6,120 nucleotides of DNA from positions 1 to 6,120 of the forward strand of contig ONVR01000145.1 of assembly GCA_900321335.1 (NCBI GenBank). The letters are read 5' to 3'. Made by a program: the position numbers and the translations under genes. Of this stretch, positions 1-5,758 are shown one piece after another; the first letter of the stretch is position 1; each line of letters opens with the position of its first letter. This stretch comes from an uncultured Eubacteriales bacterium. Its GTDB lineage: Bacteria; Bacillota; Clostridia; Oscillospirales; Oscillospiraceae. Under the pieces are notes generated by a model, which ran no database searches, was not told the DNA's origin, and saw nothing but the letters and a program-made list of their open reading frames with translations.

Positions 1-477
1 ATCAACATCGAGGACCTCATTTCCATCGGCACCATTGGGCTGATCAAATCCATCAACACCTTCAATGCCGGGAAAAACATCAAACTGGCCACCTATGCCT
101 CCCGGTGTATTGAAAACGAGATCCTCATGTATCTGCGGAAGACCAGCAATCAGAAGACCGAGGTCTCCATTGACGAGCCTCTCAACACCGACTGGGACGG
201 CAACGAGCTGCTGCTGTCCGACGTCTTGGGCACCGACGCGGACCTGATCATCCAGCCGCTGGAGGAGGATGTGGACCGAAAGCTCCTGATGGACGCCATT
301 GCCAAACTCAGCCGGCGGGAACGCGCTATCATCACCATGCGCTTCGGCCTCGGCGGGCGTCAGGCCTGTACCCAGAAGGAAGTGGCAGACAAAATGGGCA
401 TCAGTCAGTCCTACATCAGCCGCCTGGAAAAGCGGATCATCTCCCGTCTGCGAAAGGAGATCATCCGCAACACGTAA
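1..477 (+). CDS. sigE: RNA polymerase sporulation sigma factor SigE, 5' end cut by window edge
   Basis: This is the C-terminal 158 residues of the mother-cell sporulation sigma factor, which directs RNA polymerase to early mother-cell promoters. Frame 1 is open from the first base to TAA at 475-477. Seen: region 2.2-2.4 ([18 protein letters not shown], then [19 protein letters not shown] around residues 32-50), the SigE-characteristic stretch [16 protein letters not shown], and region 4 with a helix-turn-helix ([20 protein letters not shown]) near the C-terminus. From memory, B. subtilis SigE is about 239 residues, so roughly 80 N-terminal residues are missing, including any pro-sequence removed by SpoIIGA. 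The gene lies 89 nt before sigG on the same strand, the conserved spoIIG-sigG order. I see no poly-T terminator after its stop, so read-through into sigG is likely. Identity is very secure; the N-terminus cannot be judged. Confidence 0.96.
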   Translation: MNIEDLISIGTIGLIKSINTFNAGKNIKLATYASRCIENEILMYLRKTSNQKTEVSIDEPLNTDWDGNELLLSDVLGTDADLIIQPLEEDVDRKLLMDAIAKLSRRERAIITMRFGLGGRQACTQKEVADKMGISQSYISRLEKRIISRLRKEIIRNT

Positions 478-506
478 CATCTCCCGAAAACAAGACAAAA
501 ACCCCC

Positions 507-535
507 GTATTATGCGCACGCCTCCGGGAATACTT
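507..535 (+). promoter_or_regulatory. Candidate forespore (SigF-type) promoter for sigG
   Basis: A -35-like GTATT (507-511) and a -10-like GGGAATACTT (526-535) are separated by 14 nt. They resemble the SigF pattern GYWTA - about 15 nt - GGnnAnAnT, with 4 of 5 bases matching in the -35 and all fixed positions matching in the -10. SigF transcription of sigG is established in B. subtilis. A start about 6-8 nt after the -10 would fall near 541, inside the loop of the adjacent inverted repeat. Inferred from pattern only; SigF elements are short and chance matches occur. Confidence 0.5.
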
Positions 536-561
536 CAAGTATAAAAGCATTCCCGGAGGCG
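519..561 (+). promoter_or_regulatory. 13-bp hairpin sequestering the sigG ribosome binding site
   Basis: Bases 519-531 (CGCCTCCGGGAAT) and 549-561 (ATTCCCGGAGGCG) are perfect reverse complements with a 17-nt loop. The right arm contains the sigG Shine-Dalgarno GGAGG (555-559), 7 nt before the ATG at 567, so the hairpin would hide it in any RNA that includes both arms. No T-run follows, so this is not a normal intrinsic terminator. A transcript started at the candidate internal promoter (about 541) would lack the left arm and leave the ribosome binding site free. Confidence 0.8.
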
Positions 562-566
562 AGGAT

Positions 567-1337
567 ATGACAGGCAAGGTGGAGATCTGCGGCGTGAACA
601 CGTCACGCCTAAAGGTGCTGAAAAACGAGGAGACGGCGGCGCTGCTCATCCGGTGCAAGCAGGGCGACGAAAAAGCCCGGGAGGAGCTGATCGCCGGCAA
701 TTTGCGGCTGGTGCTCTCGGTGATCCAGAAATTCACCAACCGGGGCGAGAATGCCGACGACCTGTTCCAGGTGGGCTGCATCGGTCTGATCAAAGCCATT
801 GACAACTTTGACACCGGCCTCAACGTGAAATTCTCCACCTACGGCGTCCCGATGATTATCGGTGAGATCCGGCGGTATCTGCGGGACAACAGCGCCATCC
901 GTGTGTCCAGGAGCATGCGGGACACCGCCTATAAGGTGCTCCAGGCCAAAGAGCGTCTGACCGGTGAGCTGGGCCGGGAGCCCTCCATTGAGGAGCTGTC
1001 CCGGGCCGTGGATACCCGCCGGGAGGACGTGGTCTTTGCCATGGACGCCATAGCCGATCCCGTGTCCCTGTACGAGCCTCTTTTCAGCGAGAGCGGGGAA
1101 AACTACTGCGTCATGGACCAGATCCGGGACACCAAAAACACCGACGAGAGCTGGCTGGAGCAGATCGCCCTGTCCGACGCGGTGAAAAAGCTCTCCGACC
1201 GGGAGAAGCAGATCCTGTCCCTGCGCTTTTACAGCGGCAAGACCCAAATGGAGGTGGCCGCGGAGATCGGCATCAGCCAGGCTCAGGTCTCCCGTCTGGA
1301 AAAGGCCGCCATCCGTCAGATCAAAAAAGAACTGTAA
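567..1337 (+). CDS. sigG: RNA polymerase sporulation sigma factor SigG (forespore)
   Basis: This 256-residue protein is the late forespore sigma factor, which directs RNA polymerase to genes for spore DNA protection and germination. Seen in order: the SigG-typical N-terminus (KVEICGVNTSRLKVLKNEE, residues 4-22), region 1.2/2.1 (AGNLRLVLSVIQKF), region 2.2 (DDLFQVGCIGLIKAIDNFD), region 2.3-2.4 (VKFSTYGVPMIIGEIRRYLR), region 3 (IRVSRSMRDTAYKVLQAKER), and region 4.2 (MEVAAEIGISQAQVSRLEKA) at the C-terminus. Length is close to B. subtilis SigG (about 260). The ATG follows GGAGG by 7 nt, and the N-terminal motif supports this start. At residue 43 there is Ala where B. subtilis SigG has Asn45, a residue I recall as important for inhibition by CsfB/Gin. 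Read-through from sigE and an internal forespore promoter are the likely sources of mRNA. A strong hairpin follows the stop codon by 1 nt. Confidence 0.97.
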   Translation: MTGKVEICGVNTSRLKVLKNEETAALLIRCKQGDEKAREELIAGNLRLVLSVIQKFTNRGENADDLFQVGCIGLIKAIDNFDTGLNVKFSTYGVPMIIGEIRRYLRDNSAIRVSRSMRDTAYKVLQAKERLTGELGREPSIEELSRAVDTRREDVVFAMDAIADPVSLYEPLFSESGENYCVMDQIRDTKNTDESWLEQIALSDAVKKLSDREKQILSLRFYSGKTQMEVAAEIGISQAQVSRLEKAAIRQIKKEL

Positions 1338-1338
1338 A

Positions 1339-1377
1339 AATTCCCCTCTCTGCCGACATCTGGCAGAGAGGGGAATT
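1339..1377. terminator. Terminator hairpin between convergent sigG and B12-transport operons
   Basis: A perfect 16-bp stem is formed by 1339-1354 and 1362-1377, with a 7-nt loop (GACATCT). On the - strand the stem ends in AATT followed directly by TTTACAG, giving a run of five T, a good intrinsic terminator for RNA arriving from the methyltransferase gene. On the + strand it ends in AATT then CCG, a weak T-tract, but the long stem sits 1 nt after the sigG stop. It most likely serves both directions, better on the - strand. Confidence 0.8.
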
Positions 1378-1414
1378 CCGATGTGAAGGGAACGGTCAAT
1401 CAAGGAGGCCGCAC

Positions 1415-1489
1415 ATGCCATATCAGGAGCGATTATCTGGCAACAAGCAGGAAAATCATCCGGAGGATGTGGGTATGCTTACAGCTTAA
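1415..1489 (+). CDS. Possible 24-residue small protein or truncated gene start
   Basis: ATG at 1415 is preceded by AAGGAGG (1402-1408) with 6 nt spacing, one of the best ribosome binding sites in the window. The frame runs 24 codons to TAA at 1487-1489. The peptide begins MPYQERLSGNKQENHPE, is hydrophilic, has no signal or membrane segment, and I do not recognise it. It lies 77 nt after sigG, beyond the terminator hairpin, and its last 11 bases overlap the end of the convergent methyltransferase gene. It may be a real small gene, the surviving 5' end of a longer gene cut where the convergent operon begins, or chance. I see no promoter of its own. The evidence is the ribosome binding site alone. 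Confidence 0.35.
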   Translation: MPYQERLSGNKQENHPEDVGMLTA

Positions 1490-2273
1490 CACCCTTGACG
1501 CAGAAGATCCTGTGATCCGGTTCTCCCGCCTCTTTCTTCGGCATTTCAAAGGCGCCTCCATAGAATCCGGCGGTGATATCGCCGGCAACGCGCATATCAA
1601 CACTGACCCGGTCAAAGCCGAGCTGAAGCATCAGATCGACGTCCCACTGGGGGCGGACCTGCTGCGTGATACTCAGTTCTCTTGTAATATCGTTGCGTTC
1701 CCGGATCATGTCCGGGCGGGTACCGATGGTTTTGAAGTCGCTCTTTTCCCAGGCCGCGTTATTGCGTTCCGTCACCCCGCTGTCGTCCTGACGACGGAAC
1801 ATATGCCCGTAATTGGCGTCAAAGTTGATAACCACGCCGCCCGGTGCAAGCAGACGAAACCACTGCTGATAGACTTTTTCCGGTGCCGGAACCGTCCAGG
1901 TCATGTTTCGGGACACGATAAAATCAAAGGATTCATCGGAGAACGTCATCTCCTGGGCATCCATCTGCAGAAACGTGACGGGCGGGTAATGCAGAAGCTT
2001 CGCATTTTGTTCCGCCTGCTGTACCATATCGTGTGAATAGTCAATTCCCGTCGTTTCACAGCCGAGTTCCGCCAGCATGAACGCAAAAAACCCGGCTCCC
2101 GTACCGCAGTCCAGAGCTCTTATCGGCCGATCTCCTCGCTGCGGCAGTTCCTGGCGGAAGAATTTTGTCCAGGCTGTGCGCATGGGGCTGGCCAGATCCA
2201 GCAGGCGGAAGCGGCTGAATTCCTCAGCGCGCAGAGACCAGTAATTATCGATTCTTGTTTCCATTTTTTCCAT
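1479..2273 (-). CDS. Class I SAM-dependent methyltransferase, last gene of the B12-riboswitch operon
   Basis: The 264-residue protein has a class I (Rossmann-fold) methyltransferase core. Motif I is ALDCGTGAG (53-61), the SAM-binding glycine loop. Acidic Asp78 in GIDY would contact the ribose hydroxyls. Asp105-Ala106 (LQMDAQEM) is the usual adenine-contact position. FDFIVSRN (116-123) is motif IV-like and LAPGG (142-146) precedes a later strand. The N-terminus (RIDNYWSLRAEEFS) is a helical cap seen in Methyltransf_11/25-type enzymes. The ATG at 2273 is chosen because AAGGA (2287-2283) stands 9 nt upstream; an in-frame TTG at 2297 would add 8 residues but lacks a good site. It starts 28 nt after the ATPase gene ends, so it belongs to the operon and should be under the cobalamin riboswitch. 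The methyl acceptor (corrinoid precursor, metal ligand, small molecule or protein) cannot be read from the sequence. Confidence 0.9.
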   Translation of the reverse strand: MEKMETRIDNYWSLRAEEFSRFRLLDLASPMRTAWTKFFRQELPQRGDRPIRALDCGTGAGFFAFMLAELGCETTGIDYSHDMVQQAEQNAKLLHYPPVTFLQMDAQEMTFSDESFDFIVSRNMTWTVPAPEKVYQQWFRLLAPGGVVINFDANYGHMFRRQDDSGVTERNNAAWEKSDFKTIGTRPDMIRERNDITRELSITQQVRPQWDVDLMLQLGFDRVSVDMRVAGDITAGFYGGAFEMPKKEAGEPDHRIFCVKGVKL

Positions 2274-2301
2274 TGGAATCATTCCTTTCTTTTCCAACAG
2301 G

Positions 2302-3075
2302 TTATCCGTCCAGGCTTGCCAGAGGAATCATCGTCCTGACGCCCTCTGTCACCGTAAATGCGGCTCGAATCTTGAACGTCTGCCGCAGGCGTTCCTCCGT
2401 AAGCACCTCGTCGGCCGACCCAATGTGTTGGATCATATGCTCATCGAGCAGAATAACCGGATTCGTATGACGCAGGACAGAATTCAGATCGTGGATCACC
2501 GCCAGCATTCCGATCTGTTTTTTCTGTGTCATCTGATGCAGAAGCTCCATGGTTGCCAGCTGATAGTGCAGATCCAGGTTGCTGGTAGGCTCGTCCAGCA
2601 GCATAAAGCGCGGCTCCTGCGCAAGCGCTCTTGCAATCAGGATCCGCTGTCTTTCGCCGCCTGACAGCTCATGAAGTTCTCTTGTGGCAAAATCCTGCAG
2701 GTGCATCTCCTCCAGGATCGCCTCCGCTTTTTCAATATCTTCCCTTGTGGCTTTTCCGTTCATATACGGCAAGCGACCGGAGATCACAGTCTCCATCACG
2801 TTCAGACAGGGATTAACTGCCGTATGCTGCGGCACATACCCGAATATTTGTGCCCTGCGGCGCAGCGGCATGGACAGCACGTCCTCCCCGTCGGCAAGGA
2901 CCGCTCCGGCCGTCGGGCGAAAGATCCCGTTGATACATTTCAGCAGAGTCGTTTTTCCCGCTCCATTCGGACCAATCAGCGCGCTGAACACAACACCGTC
3001 CAAAGAAAAGGAGACGTCCTGAAAAACCGGATGATGCTTGTACTGAAAAGACAGGCTTTTGATCTCAAGCTTCAA
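2302..3075 (-). CDS. ABC transporter ATP-binding protein, FecE/BtuD type (probable corrinoid import)
   Basis: This 257-residue cytoplasmic ATPase powers the adjacent FecCD permease. All ABC motifs are intact: Walker A GPNGAGKT (35-42), Q-loop Gln83 in YVPQ, signature LSGGE (137-141), Walker B FMLLDEP (157-163), D-loop SNLD (165-168) and switch His195 in VIHDLN. Length and order match the FecE/BtuD branch that serves iron-siderophore, heme and vitamin B12 importers. The start is TTG at 3075, with AGGAGG (3089-3084) 8 nt upstream; this TTG overlaps the permease TGA in TTGA, so the two are translationally coupled. Sequence alone does not tell B12 from siderophore; the upstream cobalamin riboswitch favours B12 or another corrinoid. 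Confidence 0.93.
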   Translation of the reverse strand: MKLEIKSLSFQYKHHPVFQDVSFSLDGVVFSALIGPNGAGKTTLLKCINGIFRPTAGAVLADGEDVLSMPLRRRAQIFGYVPQHTAVNPCLNVMETVISGRLPYMNGKATREDIEKAEAILEEMHLQDFATRELHELSGGERQRILIARALAQEPRFMLLDEPTSNLDLHYQLATMELLHQMTQKKQIGMLAVIHDLNSVLRHTNPVILLDEHMIQHIGSADEVLTEERLRQTFKIRAAFTVTEGVRTMIPLASLDG

Positions 3076-4157
3076 TACAACCGCCTCCTGTTCTGCGCAA
3101 GAATGAGATACACGAACAGCGGCGCGCCGACAACCGAAAGGACAACGCCCACAGGAATGACGGTCGGCGCAACAATCGTCCGGCCGATCGTGTCTGCAAT
3201 CAGCACCAGCAGTGCTCCCAGAAGCATGGAGCCAGGCAGCAGCTTGCGGTGCTCTGATCCGATCAGGATTCTGGCCACGTGAGGCGCTACAAGGCCGACA
3301 AACCCTATTACGCCGATGAAACTGATGGTAATCGCAGCGACAATGGTCACCAGCACACCGCTGACAACACGTACCCGGTTGGGGTCAACCCCCAGTGCTT
3401 TTGCGCTCTCGTCTCCTCCGGAAGACATGACGTTCAGCGGCCAGGCCAGGCGCATAAAGACGATCATTGCCACAAGGAAACTGGCCGCGATCACAAGGAT
3501 CTGCATCCAGGTGACACCGGTGAGCGTGCCAAAACTCCAGTGAACGATCTGGGAGAGTTTATCATCGCTTGCAATGTACTGCAAAAGGGAATTTGCTGAG
3601 CTGAACAGGAAATTCAGCGCCACGCCGACAAGGATCATTCCGCCGGCCCCCAGATTGGTTGCCGCGGTTATACCGTACACCACAGCGGCATCCACCATGC
3701 CAAAGGCAAAAGCAAAAACCACCGTGGAGGCACCGCCGGACCCAAGGGGCTGAAACAGGATCCCAATGGCAGCGCCAAACGCCGCCGCGCTGGATATTCC
3801 CGTAGTATAAGGACTTGCCATGATATTGCCCGTGGTAGCCTGCATGATCGTTCCGCAGACGGCAAGCACTGCGCCCACGACCATGGCACACAGCACCCTG
3901 GGCAGCCGAAGCTGCCACAGGATGCCGGACTGGATCTTCGTCAGAGGCGCAGCCCCCAGTTTCTCCCCGAGAGACGGGATAGCTGAAGATAAAAAATTGG
4001 AAAAGCGCAGATCATTGCTGCCGATAAACAGACTTATGATCGCCGCGGCCAGCAAAACCACTGTCAGCAGTATGAGTACCAGGTTCTTCTTCCGTTCCTG
4101 TCGAAGATACCCCTCTGCAGTCAATGATGCTGATCTGTCGGCGGTTTTATCCCGCAT
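3072..4157 (-). CDS. FecCD-family ABC transporter permease (BtuC-like, probable corrinoid import)
   Basis: This 361-residue inner-membrane permease would form a homodimeric channel with the ATPase below it. After a charged cytoplasmic N-terminus (1-25) the first membrane helix spans about 26-46. The family pattern follows: LWQLRLPRVLCAMVVGAVLA, then GTIMQATTGNIMASPYTTG with ISSAAAFGAA, and many further hydrophobic segments, about ten helices as in BtuC. Near the C-terminus VGLVAPHVARILIGSEHRK is the conserved ATPase-contact segment of FecCD proteins. The start overlaps the end of the solute-binding gene by 11 nt (ATG and TAA within ATGCGGGATAA), and it has only a weak ribosome binding site, so translation is probably coupled. 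Substrate is inferred from the riboswitch; iron-siderophore or heme permeases look alike. Confidence 0.93.
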   Translation of the reverse strand: MRDKTADRSASLTAEGYLRQERKKNLVLILLTVVLLAAAIISLFIGSNDLRFSNFLSSAIPSLGEKLGAAPLTKIQSGILWQLRLPRVLCAMVVGAVLAVCGTIMQATTGNIMASPYTTGISSAAAFGAAIGILFQPLGSGGASTVVFAFAFGMVDAAVVYGITAATNLGAGGMILVGVALNFLFSSANSLLQYIASDDKLSQIVHWSFGTLTGVTWMQILVIAASFLVAMIVFMRLAWPLNVMSSGGDESAKALGVDPNRVRVVSGVLVTIVAAITISFIGVIGFVGLVAPHVARILIGSEHRKLLPGSMLLGALLVLIADTIGRTIVAPTVIPVGVVLSVVGAPLFVYLILAQNRRRLY

Positions 4158-5352
4158 AGTCGCTCATGTTGGCAAAATAGCCATCCTGGAAGGGCTTATT
4201 CTGGAATTGCTCCAGCCACAGCGTCTGGATCTCATCGGGATCGATTCCGGCGCTCTGCGCAACCTCGGGATAGAGCCAGCTCAGGATATAGGCGCTTCCG
4301 ACCAGCTTGCCAAAACCGCCCACACCAAAGGAGGAAATCATGTAGCAGCGCCCCTCCTGGACCGCTGAAATGTTTTCATAGCCGGGGCGGCTGAGAAATG
4401 CCTGCGCTACGGTCTGGAAGTCTTCATCTGTAGGCGGTGTGTAACCGGCTGTATCCGCCGCACTGGGCGTCACAAGCTTAAAGTACACATCCGGATTGGC
4501 CGTGATGATCGCATCGGCATCCATCTCCCCTGTATCCACATCAGAGGCGGCCAGGGCATTAATGAGCCCGGCTCTTGCAACCATGGAGACGAATACATTT
4601 CCGCCGCTGGAGATCGTGTAATCCTTCACAGACTCCCAGGCAAATGTCAGGCGTTCTTCCTCAGGGATCGTCGCTACTGCAGTTTCAATCTTGTCCCGCA
4701 GCTCGAGATAGGTCTCACGCAGAGCTTTTGACTCCTCCGTCTGGCCAAAAATCGCGTCGATCACGTCAAATTGCGGGATCAGGTCAGCATTGGCGCCGTC
4801 AAGGTACAGCACCGGAATATCAAATTTGCTCATGGCTTCAACCAGCTCATCGGTGACGCTTCTGGTAATGATTACGTCAGGCTCCATTGCCGCCATGGTC
4901 TCAAAATCCTGGCCATCCGCGTTCTGTCCGTTTCCGCCGATGTTATTGGCCTCTGTAAACTCCGGCCAATAGGTATTGTTCTCAACGATACTGCCGTCCA
5001 CACCCACGATCTTATCCAGATGACCCGTGGCGCGAAGCAGCTCAGTATTGTATCGATTGATCACGATTACCCGCTCGGGAACTTTGGTAAACGTCGCCGT
5101 ATTGCCCTTTGTATCCGTAACCGTGTAGGGCTCGATCTCTGTCGTCGCCGGTTCGGTTGTTTCCGGTTCTTCTGTTTTGGATTCTGTTTCTTCCGTTGCC
5201 GTCGTTTCAGGCTGTGTTGTCTCCGGGGCTTGTACCGGTTCACTCTGCGCCGTCTCTCCGTCTGTTTTGTTCGCGCTGTCTTTACCGCAGGCGGCAAGGG
5301 CGAACAGCATTACCAGTGCCAATAGCATTGCAAGGACTTTTTTTGTTTTCAT
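4147..5352 (-). CDS. Solute-binding lipoprotein of a B12/siderophore-type ABC importer (BtuF-like)
   Basis: This 401-residue extracellular substrate receptor is anchored by lipid. MKTKK plus a hydrophobic stretch leads to the lipobox LAAC, with Cys22 as the expected lipidated residue. Residues 33-75 are a low-complexity Glu/Thr/Pro tether. From about 76 a periplasmic-binding-protein type II domain (PF01497-like) begins: FTKVPERVIVIN, LLRATGHLDKIVGVD, then MAAMEPDVIITRS and IPVLYLDG, the strand-turn pattern of BtuF/FhuD proteins. The ATG at 5352 is chosen over an upstream in-frame ATG at 5418 because it directly starts a signal peptide and has GAAAGGGG (5368-5361) 8 nt upstream; the longer form would translate the terminator. 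First gene of the operon, controlled by the cobalamin riboswitch. Corrinoid is the favoured ligand, by context only. Confidence 0.93.
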   Translation of the reverse strand: MKTKKVLAMLLALVMLFALAACGKDSANKTDGETAQSEPVQAPETTQPETTATEETESKTEEPETTEPATTEIEPYTVTDTKGNTATFTKVPERVIVINRYNTELLRATGHLDKIVGVDGSIVENNTYWPEFTEANNIGGNGQNADGQDFETMAAMEPDVIITRSVTDELVEAMSKFDIPVLYLDGANADLIPQFDVIDAIFGQTEESKALRETYLELRDKIETAVATIPEEERLTFAWESVKDYTISSGGNVFVSMVARAGLINALAASDVDTGEMDADAIITANPDVYFKLVTPSAADTAGYTPPTDEDFQTVAQAFLSRPGYENISAVQEGRCYMISSFGVGGFGKLVGSAYILSWLYPEVAQSAGIDPDEIQTLWLEQFQNKPFQDGYFANMSDYAG

Positions 5353-5368
5353 TCTGAAAACCCCTTTC

Positions 5369-5403
5369 AAAAAAAATTTCCCGTATGCCGGAAGGCAAAC
5401 GGG
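5369..5403 (-). terminator. Riboswitch-controlled intrinsic terminator in the operon leader
   Basis: On the - strand, 5403-5394 (CCCGTTTGCC) pairs with 5389-5380 (GGCATACGGG) around a TTCC loop, nine pairs with one T-T mismatch. It is followed by AAA and eight consecutive T (5376-5369). It lies between the cobalamin aptamer and the ribosome binding site (5368-5361), the usual place for the off-state terminator of a Gram-positive riboswitch. Confidence 0.88.
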
Positions 5404-5476
5404 AACAATCCAGGACATACGCCCTGAATGATTGTCCTTTTGTCTCTCGCAAAAGTAGACATTCCGGATTTACGGG
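5380..5476 (-). promoter_or_regulatory. Candidate antiterminator pairing of the cobalamin riboswitch
   Basis: On the - strand, CCCGTA-AAT-CCGGAA (5476-5462) can pair with TTCCGG-CA-TACGGG (5393-5380): two 6-bp helices flanking a small internal loop. The second segment is the loop plus 3' arm of the terminator, so the two structures exclude each other. Between them a weaker hairpin (ACAATC/GATTGT with CAGG/CCTG) may form. Inferred from complementarity only; no folding energy was computed. Confidence 0.6.
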
Positions 5477-5485
5477 ATCGCTTTC

Positions 5486-5545
5486 TCCCAATGAAAAGGG
5501 TAGGAGTTTCCGGATGTCGTCCCAGTGAAAAGGCAGGTCTTCTGG
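5486..5545 (-). repeat. Imperfect direct repeat at the aptamer/expression-platform junction
   Basis: Bases 5486-5513 and 5520-5545 are related copies 34 nt apart. On the + strand both begin TCCCARTGAAAAGG, differing only at R, continue with similar GGTAGGAG/GGCAGGTC segments and end in CCGG or CTGG. The right-hand copy includes the conserved 3' box of the aptamer. It looks like a decayed short duplication of the riboswitch 3' edge. Function, if any, is unknown. Confidence 0.5.
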
Positions 5546-5690
5546 CTCGGGCATGGCACATCGGTCCTCTTCCCGCAGAGCCCTTATCTCCGCAGTGAAT
5601 ACCGATGCTAAACCCTTACAGCGACGGGATCGCTCAGGATTTTCACCTGATTCCCTCTTGGCTGCCGTCTTATGACAGGCAGACCTCTCA
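5532..5690 (-). promoter_or_regulatory. Cobalamin riboswitch aptamer
   Basis: Read on the - strand this RNA has the conserved features of the cobalamin riboswitch class. P1 is formed by AGGTCT (5686-5681) with AGACCT (5540-5535). A TCAGG-tgaaaa-TCCTGA hairpin lies at 5650-5634. CGCTGTAA stands at 5623-5616. A CATCGGT/ACCGATG stem (5607-5601 with 5565-5559) encloses TCACTG (5598-5593). The near-invariant 3' box GAGCCAGAAGACCTGCC is at 5548-5532. It binds a cobalamin and, with the downstream terminator, would stop transcription of the transporter operon when B12 is abundant. About 180 nt separate it from the first start codon. I cannot say whether it prefers adenosyl- or methyl/hydroxocobalamin. 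Confidence 0.93.
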
Positions 5691-5709
5691 CTTCAAGTTG
5701 TCACAAATA

Positions 5710-5725
5710 TTAATCATTTGATTAA
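5710..5725. repeat. AT-rich palindrome at the predicted transcription start
   Basis: TTAATCA-TT-TGATTAA is a 7-bp inverted repeat with a 2-base centre. It lies immediately downstream of the TATAAT box, over the expected transcription start of the riboswitch operon, a position where a repressor operator could sit. The region is very AT-rich, so chance is possible; I recognise no specific regulator site. Confidence 0.3.
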
Positions 5726-5729
5726 ATTT

Positions 5730-5758
5730 ATTATAAAAACTGAAAAATTATTTTTCCA
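5730..5758 (-). promoter_or_regulatory. Predicted housekeeping promoter of the riboswitch operon
   Basis: On the - strand a perfect -10 TATAAT (5735-5730) is preceded at 17 nt by TGGAAA (5758-5753), matching 4 of 6 bases of the TTGACA -35 box. Transcription would begin near 5723, about 35 nt before aptamer helix P1. The surrounding 5700-5830 stretch is strongly AT-rich compared with the genes on either side. Confidence 0.7.

Noticed and set aside
519..561. The sigE-sigG hairpin as an intrinsic terminator of sigE
   Set aside because: No T-run follows on either strand, and the right arm is the sigG ribosome binding region.
609..1421. Long open frame (about 270 codons) on the - strand opposite sigG
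   Set aside because: It mirrors the codon pattern of the unmistakable sigG gene on a GC-rich strand; its translation is rich in His/Gly/Leu with no recognisable domain and it has no ribosome site of note.
1383..2036. Long open frame (about 217 codons) on the + strand opposite the methyltransferase
   Set aside because: The opposite strand carries a complete methyltransferase with all SAM motifs in operon context; the + frame shows no family pattern.
3820..4368. Open + frames opposite the permease and binding-protein genes, and others of similar kind across 2250-5430
   Set aside because: All lie antisense to intact, overlapping transporter genes and have no domain or ribosome-site support.
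5353..5418. Upstream in-frame ATG at 5418 for the binding protein
   Set aside because: It would put 22 residues and the riboswitch terminator ahead of a perfect lipoprotein signal; the ATG at 5352 has the correctly spaced GAAAGGGG.
5698..5706. TTGTCACAA as a CRP-like half-site palindrome or as the -35 of a + strand promoter
   Set aside because: Only four-base arms, and no acceptable -10 at 16-18 nt on the + strand; it falls inside the operon leader instead.
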